A stretch of 42,867 nt of DNA. Origin: an uncultured Chloroflexota bacterium. Its GTDB lineage: Bacteria > Chloroflexota > Anaerolineae > Anaerolineales > Anaerolineaceae. Shown here in pieces: positions 17,089-25,208 of this stretch. Position numbers and translations under genes: made by a program. Within the stretch, counting starts at the first letter, position 1. Each line of letters begins with the position of its first letter. The notes under the pieces are model-generated. The model had not been told where the DNA came from. It saw only the letters and a list, made by a program, of their open reading frames with translations, and made no database searches. The stretch covers positions 1-42,867 of the forward strand of contig CADBKS010000017.1 in NCBI GenBank assembly GCA_902795255.1, written 5' to 3'.

Positions 17089-17433
17089 ATGATCGATTTT
17101 GACAACCGTCCGTGGGGACGATGGGAAGAATATATTTTTGAACCGACATACCGGGTGAAGCGCATTTTCGTTTTTCCCGGAAAACGGCTGAGCCTGCAGC
17201 GGCACAAACTGCGTGCCGAGGTCTGGGTGATCGTGGAAGGGAGCGGTCTGATGACCCTCGGTGAAAAGACCTTCCGGGTCAGTAAGGGAGACGTGGTCGA
17301 GATCCCGAAATACACGGTCCACCGCATGGAGAATGATTCGGAAGACCAGCCGCTGGTCTTCATCGAGACCCAGATGGGGATCTGCCCCGAAGACGACATC
17401 GAACGTCTTCAGGACGATTACGGAAGAGCATAG
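17089..17433 (+). CDS. Stand-alone cupin of the mannose-6-phosphate isomerase type II / ManC C-terminal family
   Basis: 114 residues from ATG 17089 (GGAGGCAGTA upstream). The whole protein matches the C-terminal cupin of ManC-type enzymes: RPWGRWEEYIF, VKRIFVFPGKRLSLQRHKLRAEVWVIVEGSG, SKGDVVEIPKYTVHRMEN and the end motif EDDIERLQDDYGR. Metal ligands expected in the family are the His of QRHKLRAE, the Glu of AEVW, and the His of VHR. In full-length enzymes this domain interconverts mannose-6-phosphate and fructose-6-phosphate; here the nucleotidyltransferase half is absent. A free-standing isomerase or a sugar-nucleotide-binding regulator are both plausible. It is transcribed alone with its own terminator. 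Confidence 0.85.
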   Translation: MIDFDNRPWGRWEEYIFEPTYRVKRIFVFPGKRLSLQRHKLRAEVWVIVEGSGLMTLGEKTFRVSKGDVVEIPKYTVHRMENDSEDQPLVFIETQMGICPEDDIERLQDDYGRA

Positions 17434-17451
17434 ATATAATCGGGAATTCAT

Positions 17452-17480
17452 AAAGAGGCTGCCTGCGGCAGCCTCTTTCC
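17452..17480 (+). terminator. Intrinsic terminator of the cupin gene
   Basis: GAGGCTGCC, loop TGC, GGCAGCCTC, then TTTCCTT; an A-run in front gives it some function on the other strand. Confidence 0.8.
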
Positions 17481-17606
17481 TTAACATCGCCGCAATAAGC
17501 GTTCATTTTTCATGTGAAGATGGCATTCAGAAATCAGATACCTGCTCCGTACAGGCTTTGCCCGGCTTTATTCGGAACAGGAGCTTTTCCCCTGATTATT
17601 GTGTCA

Positions 17607-17639
17607 GAGCCGGGATATTTATTTGTATATTCCCGGCTC
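17607..17639. repeat. Inverted repeat in an otherwise empty intergenic region
   Basis: GAGCCGGGA (17607-17615) and TCCCGGCTC (17631-17639) pair perfectly around a 15-nt AT-rich loop. No T-run follows on either strand, so it is not a standard terminator. Nothing else was recognised between 17481 and 17682. Confidence 0.4.
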
Positions 17640-17682
17640 GCAATAAGACTCACCCTCCGTCCACGGTGTAACCTGTTTTGAC

Positions 17683-18398
17683 TCACCTGCAATATTCGGT
17701 GCATACCTGTTTTTTGACGATGTTCTTCCGCTCTCCGGCGATATTGCTGCCGGGATCCATCAGTTTTTGAAGCAGCAGTTCCTCTTTGGAGGGTTTCTCC
17801 AGCCCCAGGGACAGTCGGACCGCATACTTCAGCAGGGTCATATCAGCGGGATCGGAATCCGAAAGGCAGCCATTCTTCAGGAAAAACGGGGCATGGGATA
17901 CGCCGGACATACGGTCATAACGGTAAAGGTAATAGGATCCGTTTTTGTCTCCGCATTTTCTGAACACCCGTTTGACCAGAAAAATGTTGCCGGCATTTTC
18001 GGCCCGATCCGCTGCAGACTGTCCGTCCAGGATCTCCCGGGTCAGTTCTTTATCACAGTGCTCCAGAATAACAGCACTGCCGCTGTCCCCGAAAATGCGC
18101 GTTTTCGTAAGCAGGTCATATTTATTTTCACCGACCAGAAGCCGGGACAAAAAATCATCACTGAATAGAAAATACAGATCAGAATGATCAGAACAAAAGA
18201 CAATATATACATCAGATCCGAATCACAGCGGCTCAGCAGCCATGCATCCGCCAGTATTGCGGAAGCCAGCCACGGCAGGTATTCCCACGAGCACAGCGTA
18301 CGCATCATTTTTTCTTCGCACGACAAAATGCGGGCAGCCTTATCGCAGTTCGCATAGGTTCTGCAATCTTTTTTTGCCGAATGATCAATTACGTTCAT
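17683..18398 (-). pseudogene. Small membrane protein of unknown function, split by a T-run frameshift
   Basis: ATG 18398 (AAAGGAGACAG upstream) opens a frame encoding a basic, Cys-containing N-terminus and two membrane helices (YLPWLASAILADAWLL and YILSFVLIILICIFYSVMIF). At a run of six T (minus strand; 18148-18153) the second frame takes over with FLSRLLVGENKYDLLTKTRIFGD and a soluble domain ending QVCTEYC. Seven T would make one protein of about 238 residues; as written the first frame ends at 18042 with about 30 unrelated residues. A single-base homopolymer change is either a sequencing error or a switch by slipped-strand mispairing. No family was recognised. It lies divergently next to the large kinase gene at 18631. 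Confidence 0.55.
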
Positions 18399-18630
18399 TT
18401 TCTGTCTCCTTTTATTCAGGTTCCCTGCCAGGGATCCGTCCTTCGATCACCGGAGCCGCTGTATCAGGGATCATTTTTTTCGATGGTCTTATTTTGCCAT
18501 AACCGGCAACGGGGTTTTTGACTTCAGGGCAACAGCCGCAATACCTGTCTCTCCGGCATAAAATAAATTACAATAGAAGTTGCTTTCCTGATTTATAAAT
18601 ACTTTTCCGAATCAACAAGGCGGTGAAAAC

Positions 18631-21600
18631 ATGAACATCGGAGAAAAATTCTATTGTTCAAAATGTATGAGGGAAATTGAATCCGAGGAGATTTGTCCTT
18701 ACTGTGGTTATGACCATTCCAAAGAAAACGGCCCCAAAATGCTCGAGGAGGGAACGCTCCTGCACGGCGGAAGATACCAGATCGGCGCTGTTATCGGCTC
18801 CGGCGGTTTCGGCATCACCTATGCAGCCTGGGATCTGGTTCTGAACCGGCCTGCAGCGATCAAAGAATATTTTCCGGAAGACCTCTGCAGCCGCGATGCC
18901 GAAAAGGATTACCTGGTGCATCCCGACGCAAAATATAAAGATCTTTACATGATCGGGCTGACGCGCTTCACCCGTGAAGCAAGGATCCTCGCGACGCTCC
19001 GGGATGTTAAAAACGTTGTTCCGGTCCTGGAATGGTTTGAAGACAATGATACCGCCTACATCGTCATGGATTACATCCGCGGGATGACCCTGGACGAGTA
19101 CGTCCGGAAAAACGCCGTTGATCCGCAGAACCTGATCCGGATCCTGCGGGATCTCGTCGATTCCCTGATCCTCGTGCATGAGCAGGGGATCCTGCACAGG
19201 GATATCAGCCCTTCAAATATCATGATCAGGGAGGACGACACACCGGTCCTGATCGATTTCGGAGCAGCTTCCAGCGAGGAACGCCGGGCTGAAGGAAAAG
19301 ACAGGACCGCGATCTATAACAGAAGCTTTTCCCCGGCAGAACAACGGGATGAAGCCGGCGTGCAGGGCCCGTGGACAGACGTCTACGCGCTGAGCGCGAC
19401 ACTTTACGCAATGATCTGCGGTGAACCGCCGGCAGATCCTTCGGTACGAAACGGGAGCAGCGATCCGCTCCGCTCCCCGGGAGAACGCGGGATCCGACTG
19501 AAAAAATATCAGGAACGGGCGATCATGCAGGGGCTTGCCGTTCTTCCGGAAAAGCGGATCCGCAGCATGGAGGTCTTCCGCTCGATCCTCTACGATCTGC
19601 CCATGCCGGAAGAAGTCCTCTGCCGCAGACGGTTTATGGCCCGTGTGATCACGGCAGCCGCTCTTATCACAATTTTTGCCGTGCTGGCAGCGGTCAATTT
19701 CACATACGGCTTCTTTCTCGGCAAAGGGATCCGGTATTCCCTGAACGCTGACGGTTGGCACGTGAGCGGAAGCTCCGGCATCAGCGAAGAACTCATTATT
19801 CCGGAAAAGATTCTCGGGATCAGCGTATCTCAAATCAATGAAAACGCTTTTCAGGGTTCGGATGTGCTGCGGGACGTATCGATCCCAGGCACAGTCGATA
19901 CAGTTGGAGCTTTTGCGTTCAGCAACTGTGAAAATCTTGTCAGTGTAACGATCCTTGAAGGTGTCCGGAAGCTTTCCCCGCAGGCATTTTCAGCCTGCCC
20001 GGCACTTCAGGCAGTTTTTATTCCGGACACCCTTGCGGAGTTTTCAAAAGAAACCTTCGCAAATTCTGAAAGTCATCTGGTCCTGCTCGGAAATTCCGGT
20101 ACCCAATCGGCAGAGACCGCAAAGGAAGCAGATCTCCATTTCGCGCATATTGAAACCGAAGAAAACGATACCGGCATCACCCTTCTGAAATACGAAACCG
20201 AGCAGTCAAAAGCTCTTGTTCCGGATGCGGTCGGCGGCAGGCCCGTGACCGAAATCGGCTCCGGAGTGCCTAAAGTGCCGGTTTTCCCGGCCAATGTCCA
20301 GGAGATCATACTCCCGAAGCAGCTGGAAAAAATCGGTGATTACGCGTTTCAGGCGGCGCAAATCATTGACATTAAACTGCCGGATACGGTCAAATCAATC
20401 GGTTATATGGCTTTTTCGCAAAGTCATCTTGAGAGCATCCATTTACCCGAAAGTGTCATCTTCGTTGACAGGGGTGCATTTCAGGCCTGTGTCGTCCTGA
20501 AAAGCGCGGTCCTTTCACCGAACATGGAAAAGATCCCGGCAAGCTGTTTCGAAAAAGCCAGAAGGCTTGAATCCGTGACGATCCCTGAAGGGATCACCAT
20601 AATAGAAGAGCTTGCTTTCAACAAATGCGACGGGCTCACATCACTGTCTCTGCCCGAAAGTCTGAAAAGGATCGATGATCGTGCATTTATGGAATGCGCT
20701 TCCCTTCAGACCCTCTACCTGCCTCCGGCACTTGATAAAATGAACATCAAAGCATTGGACAGCTGTCCCAACTCGCTCACGATCATTGGATATGAAAACT
20801 CTCTGGCACATTATCTCAGTGCCGCGAACGGATTGGCTTTTTACAGTATGAATGAGGAGAACCCAAAGACAGATATCAGCAAAAGCGGAGATCTGTTTAT
20901 CAGGGAAGGCATCAGCGAAGAGAAGCGGATCAAACTTCCTTCATATAACAGGGCCGTTGCCGCTGACCGGATCTATGATGCAAAACTACTGAAAAGCGAA
21001 GACGTTATCTTACCGGACCGCCTCCAAAGCATCGCAGCCTCGGCTTTTTATGGCAATCAGTACCTGAAGTCCGTTGCCGCACCTGACACATTGGAGGTGG
21101 TCGATACATTTGCATTTGCGAACTGCAGCAATTTACAGAGGGCCGTTCTTCAGGAAGGACTGACAAAAATTTCTTCGGCGGCTTTTCTGTCCTGCAGCAG
21201 CCTTGAACAGATCGATCTTCCGGCGACGGTCAGTGTTATCCAACAGGGCGCTTTTGAGAACTGTGAAAAGCTCACCTCGGTGAATATCCCAGCATCCCTT
21301 ACGTTTCTGGATGACGATGTATTTGCGAATACCGGCCTCACGGAAGTAACGATCCCCGGAAATATTTCGAAATGCAGGACTTCATTTTACGGCTGCCAAA
21401 ATCTGAAGAAGGCCACGCTCAATGAAGGCGTCCGCACCTTATGGGGCACTTTCGCGGAGTGTGATGCCCTTGAAACCGTGATCATTCCCGCCTCCATGAG
21501 ACAGATCAGCCGTTCCGCATTTATGAACTGCAGCAGCCTGAAAGACGTATGGATCTATTCGGATAATGTCAGTCTTGACTTTATGTGGACAGGGCTTCAG

Positions 21601-22332
21601 CATATTGATTATTACGGCTTAGAGAACGGAAAAGTGAATTTCTCATCTTTGGTTCTTGAATCGGAAAACAACACACCGCTGTTTATGGACAGCCCGGATC
21701 TGACCATACACGCCCACAGAGGGTCCTCCGCACATTTATATGCGATACGGAAAAATATCAAGTTCGAGGCGATCCCCGACGACGGGAACAGGCAGGGATC
21801 ATCACCGGAAACGGACATAATGTTTACTGCCTCCGAACAGATTTATTCGGACGCGGAAATGATCGCGGCACTGACCCCGCAGGAAGGTAATACAGCCGAT
21901 TATTACTGGAGCCAGTTCCGGTACTGTCTGGGCTACGGATTCACCGATCTCGCTTACAAATGTCTGGATTATATTGACCGTTCGGATGATGAATACTACC
22001 GGATCCTGTCGCACAGTGCCAGATCCTTCCTTGACCAGGCAGACGCCCATGGTTATTCGATCGGGCTGCCTGTAGCATATTTTGAAGATCACCAGCCCAA
22101 TCCGACGATGCGCGCCGGCGATATTATCACAGCAGTGGACGGGACACCGCTGCTCAACGCAGACGATTACGATTCTCTGAAGAAGAGAAATCCATCCGGC
22201 CCCTGGGTATTTACGCTGTTGAGAGAAAATGAAGACGGAATATTGGAAACCGTCGAAGTTTCCGCAGCGGAAGAAGATCCGTTCCCGGTTTTTGTGCCTA
22301 TTGCGCCTTTAACTTTTGAAACCGCCCGTTAG
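18631..22332 (+). CDS. Transmembrane Ser/Thr protein kinase with zinc ribbon, leucine-rich repeats and PDZ-like domain
   Basis: 1233 residues. Domain order: zinc ribbon (C9, C12, C22, C25); eukaryote-type kinase (about 48-320) with glycine loop GSGGFG (56-61), ATP-binding Lys78, catalytic HRDISPSN (HRD 189-191, N196) and DFG (209-211); one membrane helix at about 338-362 (VITAAALITIFAVLAAVNFTYGFFL); about 650 residues of BspA-like LRR_5 units (repeated 'I..AFxxCxxLxxVxIPxxVxxIG' pattern, e.g. AFSNCENLVSVTI, AFENCEKLTSVNIP); and a C-terminal PDZ-like domain (about 1140-1210, RAGDIITAVDGTPL). All catalytic residues are present. The kinase is cytoplasmic and the repeats face outside, suggesting a receptor. 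It has its own terminator. Ligand and targets are unknown. Confidence 0.9.
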   Translation: MNIGEKFYCSKCMREIESEEICPYCGYDHSKENGPKMLEEGTLLHGGRYQIGAVIGSGGFGITYAAWDLVLNRPAAIKEYFPEDLCSRDAEKDYLVHPDAKYKDLYMIGLTRFTREARILATLRDVKNVVPVLEWFEDNDTAYIVMDYIRGMTLDEYVRKNAVDPQNLIRILRDLVDSLILVHEQGILHRDISPSNIMIREDDTPVLIDFGAASSEERRAEGKDRTAIYNRSFSPAEQRDEAGVQGPWTDVYALSATLYAMICGEPPADPSVRNGSSDPLRSPGERGIRLKKYQERAIMQGLAVLPEKRIRSMEVFRSILYDLPMPEEVLCRRRFMARVITAAALITIFAVLAAVNFTYGFFLGKGIRYSLNADGWHVSGSSGISEELIIPEKILGISVSQINENAFQGSDVLRDVSIPGTVDTVGAFAFSNCENLVSVTILEGVRKLSPQAFSACPALQAVFIPDTLAEFSKETFANSESHLVLLGNSGTQSAETAKEADLHFAHIETEENDTGITLLKYETEQSKALVPDAVGGRPVTEIGSGVPKVPVFPANVQEIILPKQLEKIGDYAFQAAQIIDIKLPDTVKSIGYMAFSQSHLESIHLPESVIFVDRGAFQACVVLKSAVLSPNMEKIPASCFEKARRLESVTIPEGITIIEELAFNKCDGLTSLSLPESLKRIDDRAFMECASLQTLYLPPALDKMNIKALDSCPNSLTIIGYENSLAHYLSAANGLAFYSMNEENPKTDISKSGDLFIREGISEEKRIKLPSYNRAVAADRIYDAKLLKSEDVILPDRLQSIAASAFYGNQYLKSVAAPDTLEVVDTFAFANCSNLQRAVLQEGLTKISSAAFLSCSSLEQIDLPATVSVIQQGAFENCEKLTSVNIPASLTFLDDDVFANTGLTEVTIPGNISKCRTSFYGCQNLKKATLNEGVRTLWGTFAECDALETVIIPASMRQISRSAFMNCSSLKDVWIYSDNVSLDFMWTGLQHIDYYGLENGKVNFSSLVLESENNTPLFMDSPDLTIHAHRGSSAHLYAIRKNIKFEAIPDDGNRQGSSPETDIMFTASEQIYSDAEMIAALTPQEGNTADYYWSQFRYCLGYGFTDLAYKCLDYIDRSDDEYYRILSHSARSFLDQADAHGYSIGLPVAYFEDHQPNPTMRAGDIITAVDGTPLLNADDYDSLKKRNPSGPWVFTLLRENEDGILETVEVSAAEEDPFPVFVPIAPLTFETAR

Positions 22333-22344
22333 GCCGCTGACAGC

Positions 22345-22384
22345 AGGCCGGCTCTCCTGAATTCAGGTCAGGCCGGCCTTTTTC
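22345..22384 (+). terminator. Intrinsic terminator of the LRR-kinase gene
   Basis: AGGCCGGC (22345-22352) pairs with GCCGGCCT (22372-22379), enclosing a second inner hairpin CCTGAATTCAGG, followed by TTTTT. Confidence 0.85.
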
Positions 22385-22625
22385 CAGCCGGGAGATGCTT
22401 TGATCCTGCCCGTCTCAGCCATCGGCCCCTCCATAAAGAACATACTCCCGAATCTGCATGAAGATCCACCGGGCGTTTTCTTTCAGCTTCCTCGCCACGA
22501 AGGCAAATTTATCCGCAAAGCAATTGCTATCATATTACCAACAAATAAAAAAGTTCAGCCTTAACGGCCGGACATGATTGAGGCAAAAAGCCCCGATTTT
22601 CATTTCTGTTTCAGGAGGTACTATT

Positions 22626-22898
22626 ATGTCATATTGCTCTATGTGCGGAGAACACATCCACAATCAGGCAGTGGTCTGCCCGAATTGCGGGGTCCAGGTC
22701 AGAGAAATCAGGCCGGCCGTATCGGACAGCGGCGGCTTCGGATGGGGAATTCTCGGATTTCTGATCCCGCTGGTCGGTTTTATCCTTTATCTCAGCTGGA
22801 ATACCGGCCGACCCAATTCAGCCAGATGGGCCGGCATCGGCGCACTCGTCGGTTTTGCTTTTTCATTCTTCTTTTTGATCCTGCTGCAGACAGCATAG
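22626..22898 (+). CDS. Small zinc-ribbon membrane protein
   Basis: 90 residues from ATG 22626, preceded by AGGAGGTACTATT. An N-terminal zinc ribbon (CSMCGEHIHNQAVVCPNCG, four Cys in two CxxC pairs) is followed by a Gly-rich linker and two hydrophobic helices (GWGILGFLIPLVGFILYLSW and WAGIGALVGFAFSFFFLILL). Such zinc-ribbon/TM miniproteins are common beside membrane kinases and stress genes in Firmicutes; their role is not established. It is a single gene between terminators. The zinc ribbon is of the same general type as those of the neighbouring kinase and pseudokinase, which hints at a shared partner. Confidence 0.8.
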   Translation: MSYCSMCGEHIHNQAVVCPNCGVQVREIRPAVSDSGGFGWGILGFLIPLVGFILYLSWNTGRPNSARWAGIGALVGFAFSFFFLILLQTA

Positions 22899-22924
22899 AA
22901 AAAGCACCGGAAGCGGCCGCTTGC

Positions 22925-22960
22925 AAAAACAGACCCTGCAGCAATACAGGGTCTGTTTTT
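22925..22960. terminator. Bidirectional intrinsic terminator
   Basis: AAAAACAGACCCTG (22925-22938), 8-nt loop, CAGGGTCTGTTTTT (22947-22960). It lies between the convergent zinc-ribbon gene and the XRE-type gene. Confidence 0.9.
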
Positions 22961-22997
22961 GTATTGATCAGGATCGATCAGGCAAAGCCCCAGGCCG

Positions 22998-23462
22998 CTA
23001 TCCTCTTGAATTCAGATCCGTCAGGCCTTTTTCGATCAGCACATTATTGATATCGTCGAAATATTTTTTATTGATAATGCCATCCATGATGATCAGATCC
23101 CGCGGACGGGAAGCGCTGAGCGCGGCACAGTTGCCGCTCTTCAGCAGCACCTGTGTTTCATCAAGAGACAGTTCGAGCGTAACAGCCATCCGCAGCAGGG
23201 CATTTCGCGAAGGATTTCGTTCATTATTCATAAACCGGTAAATCGTCGCCGGGTTCATACCGGACAATTCGGCCAGGGCTTCCACAGATTTATTTTTCTT
23301 CCCAAGGAACTCATTCAGAACGCTCGCAATCGACGGAAAAAAGATTTTTTCCCGCTTCATAATCTCCACGACTTCCTCCGGAGTAAACCCCTTTTCCAGA
23401 TACTCGGCCGCAATTTGTGTCTGGGACTTTCCGTCCCTGCTTACTGATACCGCTCCCTGCAT
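22998..23462 (-). CDS. XRE-type helix-turn-helix regulator with C-terminal helical module
   Basis: 154 residues from ATG 23462 (AGAGGTGAAGT upstream); a TATAAT at 23503-23508 (minus strand) is a candidate -10. Residues about 50-100 contain a helix-turn-helix (SVEALAELSGMNPATIYRFMNNERNPSRNALLRMAV): helix 2 LAELSG, recognition helix NPATIYRFMN. The C-terminus (LSLDETQVLLKSGNC, PRDLIIMDGIINKKYFDDINNVLIEKG) is a helical module that I also see at the N-terminus of the protein at 33217-34602. HTH proteins with this tail occur near Firmicute Ser/Thr kinases. It may control this gene cluster or act as a kinase partner; DNA binding is predicted from the motif alone. Confidence 0.8.
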   Translation of the reverse strand: MQGAVSVSRDGKSQTQIAAEYLEKGFTPEEVVEIMKREKIFFPSIASVLNEFLGKKNKSVEALAELSGMNPATIYRFMNNERNPSRNALLRMAVTLELSLDETQVLLKSGNCAALSASRPRDLIIMDGIINKKYFDDINNVLIEKGLTDLNSRG

Positions 23463-23587
23463 ACTTCACCTCTGAGAAACCGAAATATAAAGCCTGTGCA
23501 TAATTATAAACCAGGAATGGTCCGGTCAGGCTCCTGTCTTTCCGATAAAAGGGGATCTGCAGAAGCGGCATCTGAACACCTGAGGCT

Positions 23588-24037
23588 TTATTCCCCCCTG
23601 TTTTCCATGTATTCCCCATCGGTCTTCAGATCTCCGTCAAAAAGATAAAGCGTATGATTTTCCTCAGAAATGCAGCAGTAGTGCCCCAATGCGGTCTTCA
23701 GACAGCAGAGCTCGTTGTTGAACCGCGCCTCGTTCTCAGGAGAAACAATGACAATGGTTCCGGTCCGGGGGTCCCGGTCAAGCTTCAGCGACGGGAAAAA
23801 TTCGAATATGAATACAGGCTTCTGCTTCAGAAAGTCATAAGCACCGTAGAGAAACCCAAACCGCATTCTCCGGTTTACAGCTCCGACCTGGAAGCGTTTC
23901 CCGCAGAGCAGGGTCCCCTCCTCCAATGCATCCGCGTCTACATATGAAGAGGGGTCGTATCCGCAGTAGATACAGACACCTTCCTGATCCAGCTGCTTCA
24001 GGCATCGCGAACAGTAAAAGATTTCTCCGATATTCAT
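23588..24037 (-). CDS. Solitary zinc ribbon plus degenerate kinase N-lobe (pseudokinase fragment)
   Basis: 149 residues from ATG 24037 (AGGAGGAGAT upstream). Residues 1-82 align without a gap to the LRR kinase at 18631: the zinc ribbon (C9, C12, C22, C25), then LEEGTLLCGKRFQVGAV and the start of a kinase N-lobe. The glycine loop is replaced (GSGGFG becomes RRMRFG at 56-61) and the ATP-binding Lys78 is Phe78. Similarity continues through the N-lobe helix (ARFNNELCCLKTALG) and the hinge strand (NHTLYLFDGDL), then the protein stops; there is no C-lobe, HRD or DFG. The ribosome site and intact frame argue for a maintained protein, while the truncation argues for a decayed kinase. A role as a regulator or decoy for kinase partners is speculative. 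Confidence 0.75.
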   Translation of the reverse strand: MNIGEIFYCSRCLKQLDQEGVCIYCGYDPSSYVDADALEEGTLLCGKRFQVGAVNRRMRFGFLYGAYDFLKQKPVFIFEFFPSLKLDRDPRTGTIVIVSPENEARFNNELCCLKTALGHYCCISEENHTLYLFDGDLKTDGEYMENRGE

Positions 24038-24316
24038 ATCTCCTCCTATGAAAGCTCATCCGGATATGTACAGGACAATCAGAACGGGCTTTCCGCAAAA
24101 CGCGCCCCGATTGCATGAGCGCCTGCGTAAAATAACTTGCCGTGTCTGATCCCATGCTGAGCAGAAGCTTTGCAGCAGCGATCCCGAACCGTATTTCAGC
24201 CGCCGGAATAACAGGCGCCCGCTTTTTCTGTTTTCCGGGGTCTCCCCGATCCGGGGAAAAGGCTATGTTCCATTACTTTACCTTGCCGGAGCCGAAAAAA
24301 TTCGCCCTTAAGGCAA
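24038..24316. other. Intergenic region, no gene recognised
   Basis: Upstream region of the pseudokinase gene. A minus-strand stretch from about 24271 to 24060 is open and reads like protein in places (EIRFGIAAAKLLLSMG, TASYFTQALMQSG), but it has no start with a ribosome site and runs out of frame into the next gene. It could be a decayed coding fragment. Confidence 0.3.
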
Positions 24317-24347
24317 AAAAGGTTCAGAAATTTGTTCCGAACCTTTT
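24317..24347 (-). terminator. Intrinsic terminator of the gene at 24424-24831
   Basis: AAAAGGTTC (24317-24325) pairs with GAACCTTTT (24339-24347), and on the minus strand the stem runs into CCTTTTTTG. Confidence 0.75.
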
Positions 24348-24423
24348 CTGTCGTTTCGCTCATCTGCCCCTCAGACAGACCATATTGAAGTCATTCCCGG
24401 CAGATAAATCTGCCGGCAGCAAA

Positions 24424-24831
24424 TTAGATCGCCAACGGAACGACCATCATGTAATTATCCATTTCTCTGGTCAGACTGCTGATGAGCTGCGACTGTTTAT
24501 AAATCCCATATCCCGAGGTAATCGTCAGCGGCCAGAGAACGAACATGGAAATTGTCATGACCGTCGCTTTATCGACCCATTTCGCTTCACAGATCTCAAC
24601 GTTTACCGCTTTCGGACTTTTCACGAAGCGCAGTGTTACCGCCCTGTCCATCCCGAGAAACTTCTTGTATTTCCCGTTTTTGACTCTGCACTGAATCATG
24701 CTGGAAACACCATCGAAGTTTTCAATCTTTTGGATCTCCATATCCTGAGTTGCCGTGAGATAACTGTACATGTGGTTGATAAGCTCATCCGCAGAGTGCA
24801 GATTTACCAGATATGTTTTGTTTTCTGCCAT
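24424..24831 (-). CDS. Conserved membrane-associated protein of unknown function
   Basis: 135 residues from ATG 24831, preceded by AAGGAGG. The N-terminal 80 residues form a soluble domain (YLVNLHSADELINHMYSYL, GVSSMIQCRVKNGKYKKFLG, AVTLRFVKSPKAVNVEICEAKW) and are followed by WVDKATVMTISMFVLWPLTITSGYG, a membrane helix, and a short tail with KQSQL. I have seen the pattern 'KWxDKAxxxxxxxFVLWPLxxTxxxGxxKQxxL' in small Firmicute proteins that are often fused to or next to zinc-ribbon proteins, but I know of no assigned function. It is transcribed alone with its own terminator. Confidence 0.65.
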   Translation of the reverse strand: MAENKTYLVNLHSADELINHMYSYLTATQDMEIQKIENFDGVSSMIQCRVKNGKYKKFLGMDRAVTLRFVKSPKAVNVEICEAKWVDKATVMTISMFVLWPLTITSGYGIYKQSQLISSLTREMDNYMMVVPLAI

Positions 24832-25208
24832 TTGAAGCCTCCTTTTTTTTGCTTTGGTAAATGTATGATAGCATTCGGCACGAAGCAAAAATCGCCCTCA
24901 GGGCAACAAACCAAAACAGCCCCGGTACACAAATACCGAAAGCCGGAAAAACAGATTCCGACAGCAGACAGAAAAAGCTGAAAGTGATATATATTACCGT
25001 CACGAGTATCGGGCAGGCACGTGACCACACGATGAAAACAGTTTTGTTTTTATACGCACAGCTCTTATTGAGACCCAACCGCATGCAGCAGCGGACACCT
25101 CTTATGATTTGTCACATTTTTATGAACATGGGAGCCGATAGGGAAGGCTTCGCCTTGCACTATATTTTGTCCGCGTATTTATATAAGCCGACAGCCGGAA
25201 CTTATACA
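24832..25208. other. 377-nt intergenic region containing dispersed repeat copy 2
   Basis: Between the starts/ends of two minus-strand genes. It holds the 67-nt repeat at 24969-25035 and nothing else that I can assign. A plus-strand frame beginning at ATG 25032 is open but runs into the antisense of the next gene and has no ribosome site. Confidence 0.4.
24969..25035 (+). repeat. 67-nt dispersed direct repeat, copy 2
   Basis: Matches 16985-17051 over its full length (about 80% by eye), including GAAAGTGATATATATTACC and the core ACCGTCACGAGTA plus GGGCAG, and ends in GATGAA in both. Unlike copy 1, no gene follows on the same strand, so if it is a promoter it would drive an unannotated transcript. 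Confidence 0.65.

Noticed and set aside
22415..22535. Minus-strand open stretch reading FADKFAFVARKLKENARW and MQIREYVLYGGADG
   Set aside because: It looks protein-like but has no start codon or ribosome site and is only about 40 codons; it may be a decayed fragment, but I cannot assign it.
24060..24271. Minus-strand open stretch with AAAKLLLSMG and YFTQALMQSG
   Set aside because: No start with a ribosome site, no recognised family, and it runs out of frame into the pseudokinase gene.
16985..25035. The two 67-nt repeats as attachment sites of a recent mobile element
   Set aside because: They are only about 80% identical and no integrase or transposase lies between them, so a recent integration is not supported; other explanations are kept in the findings.
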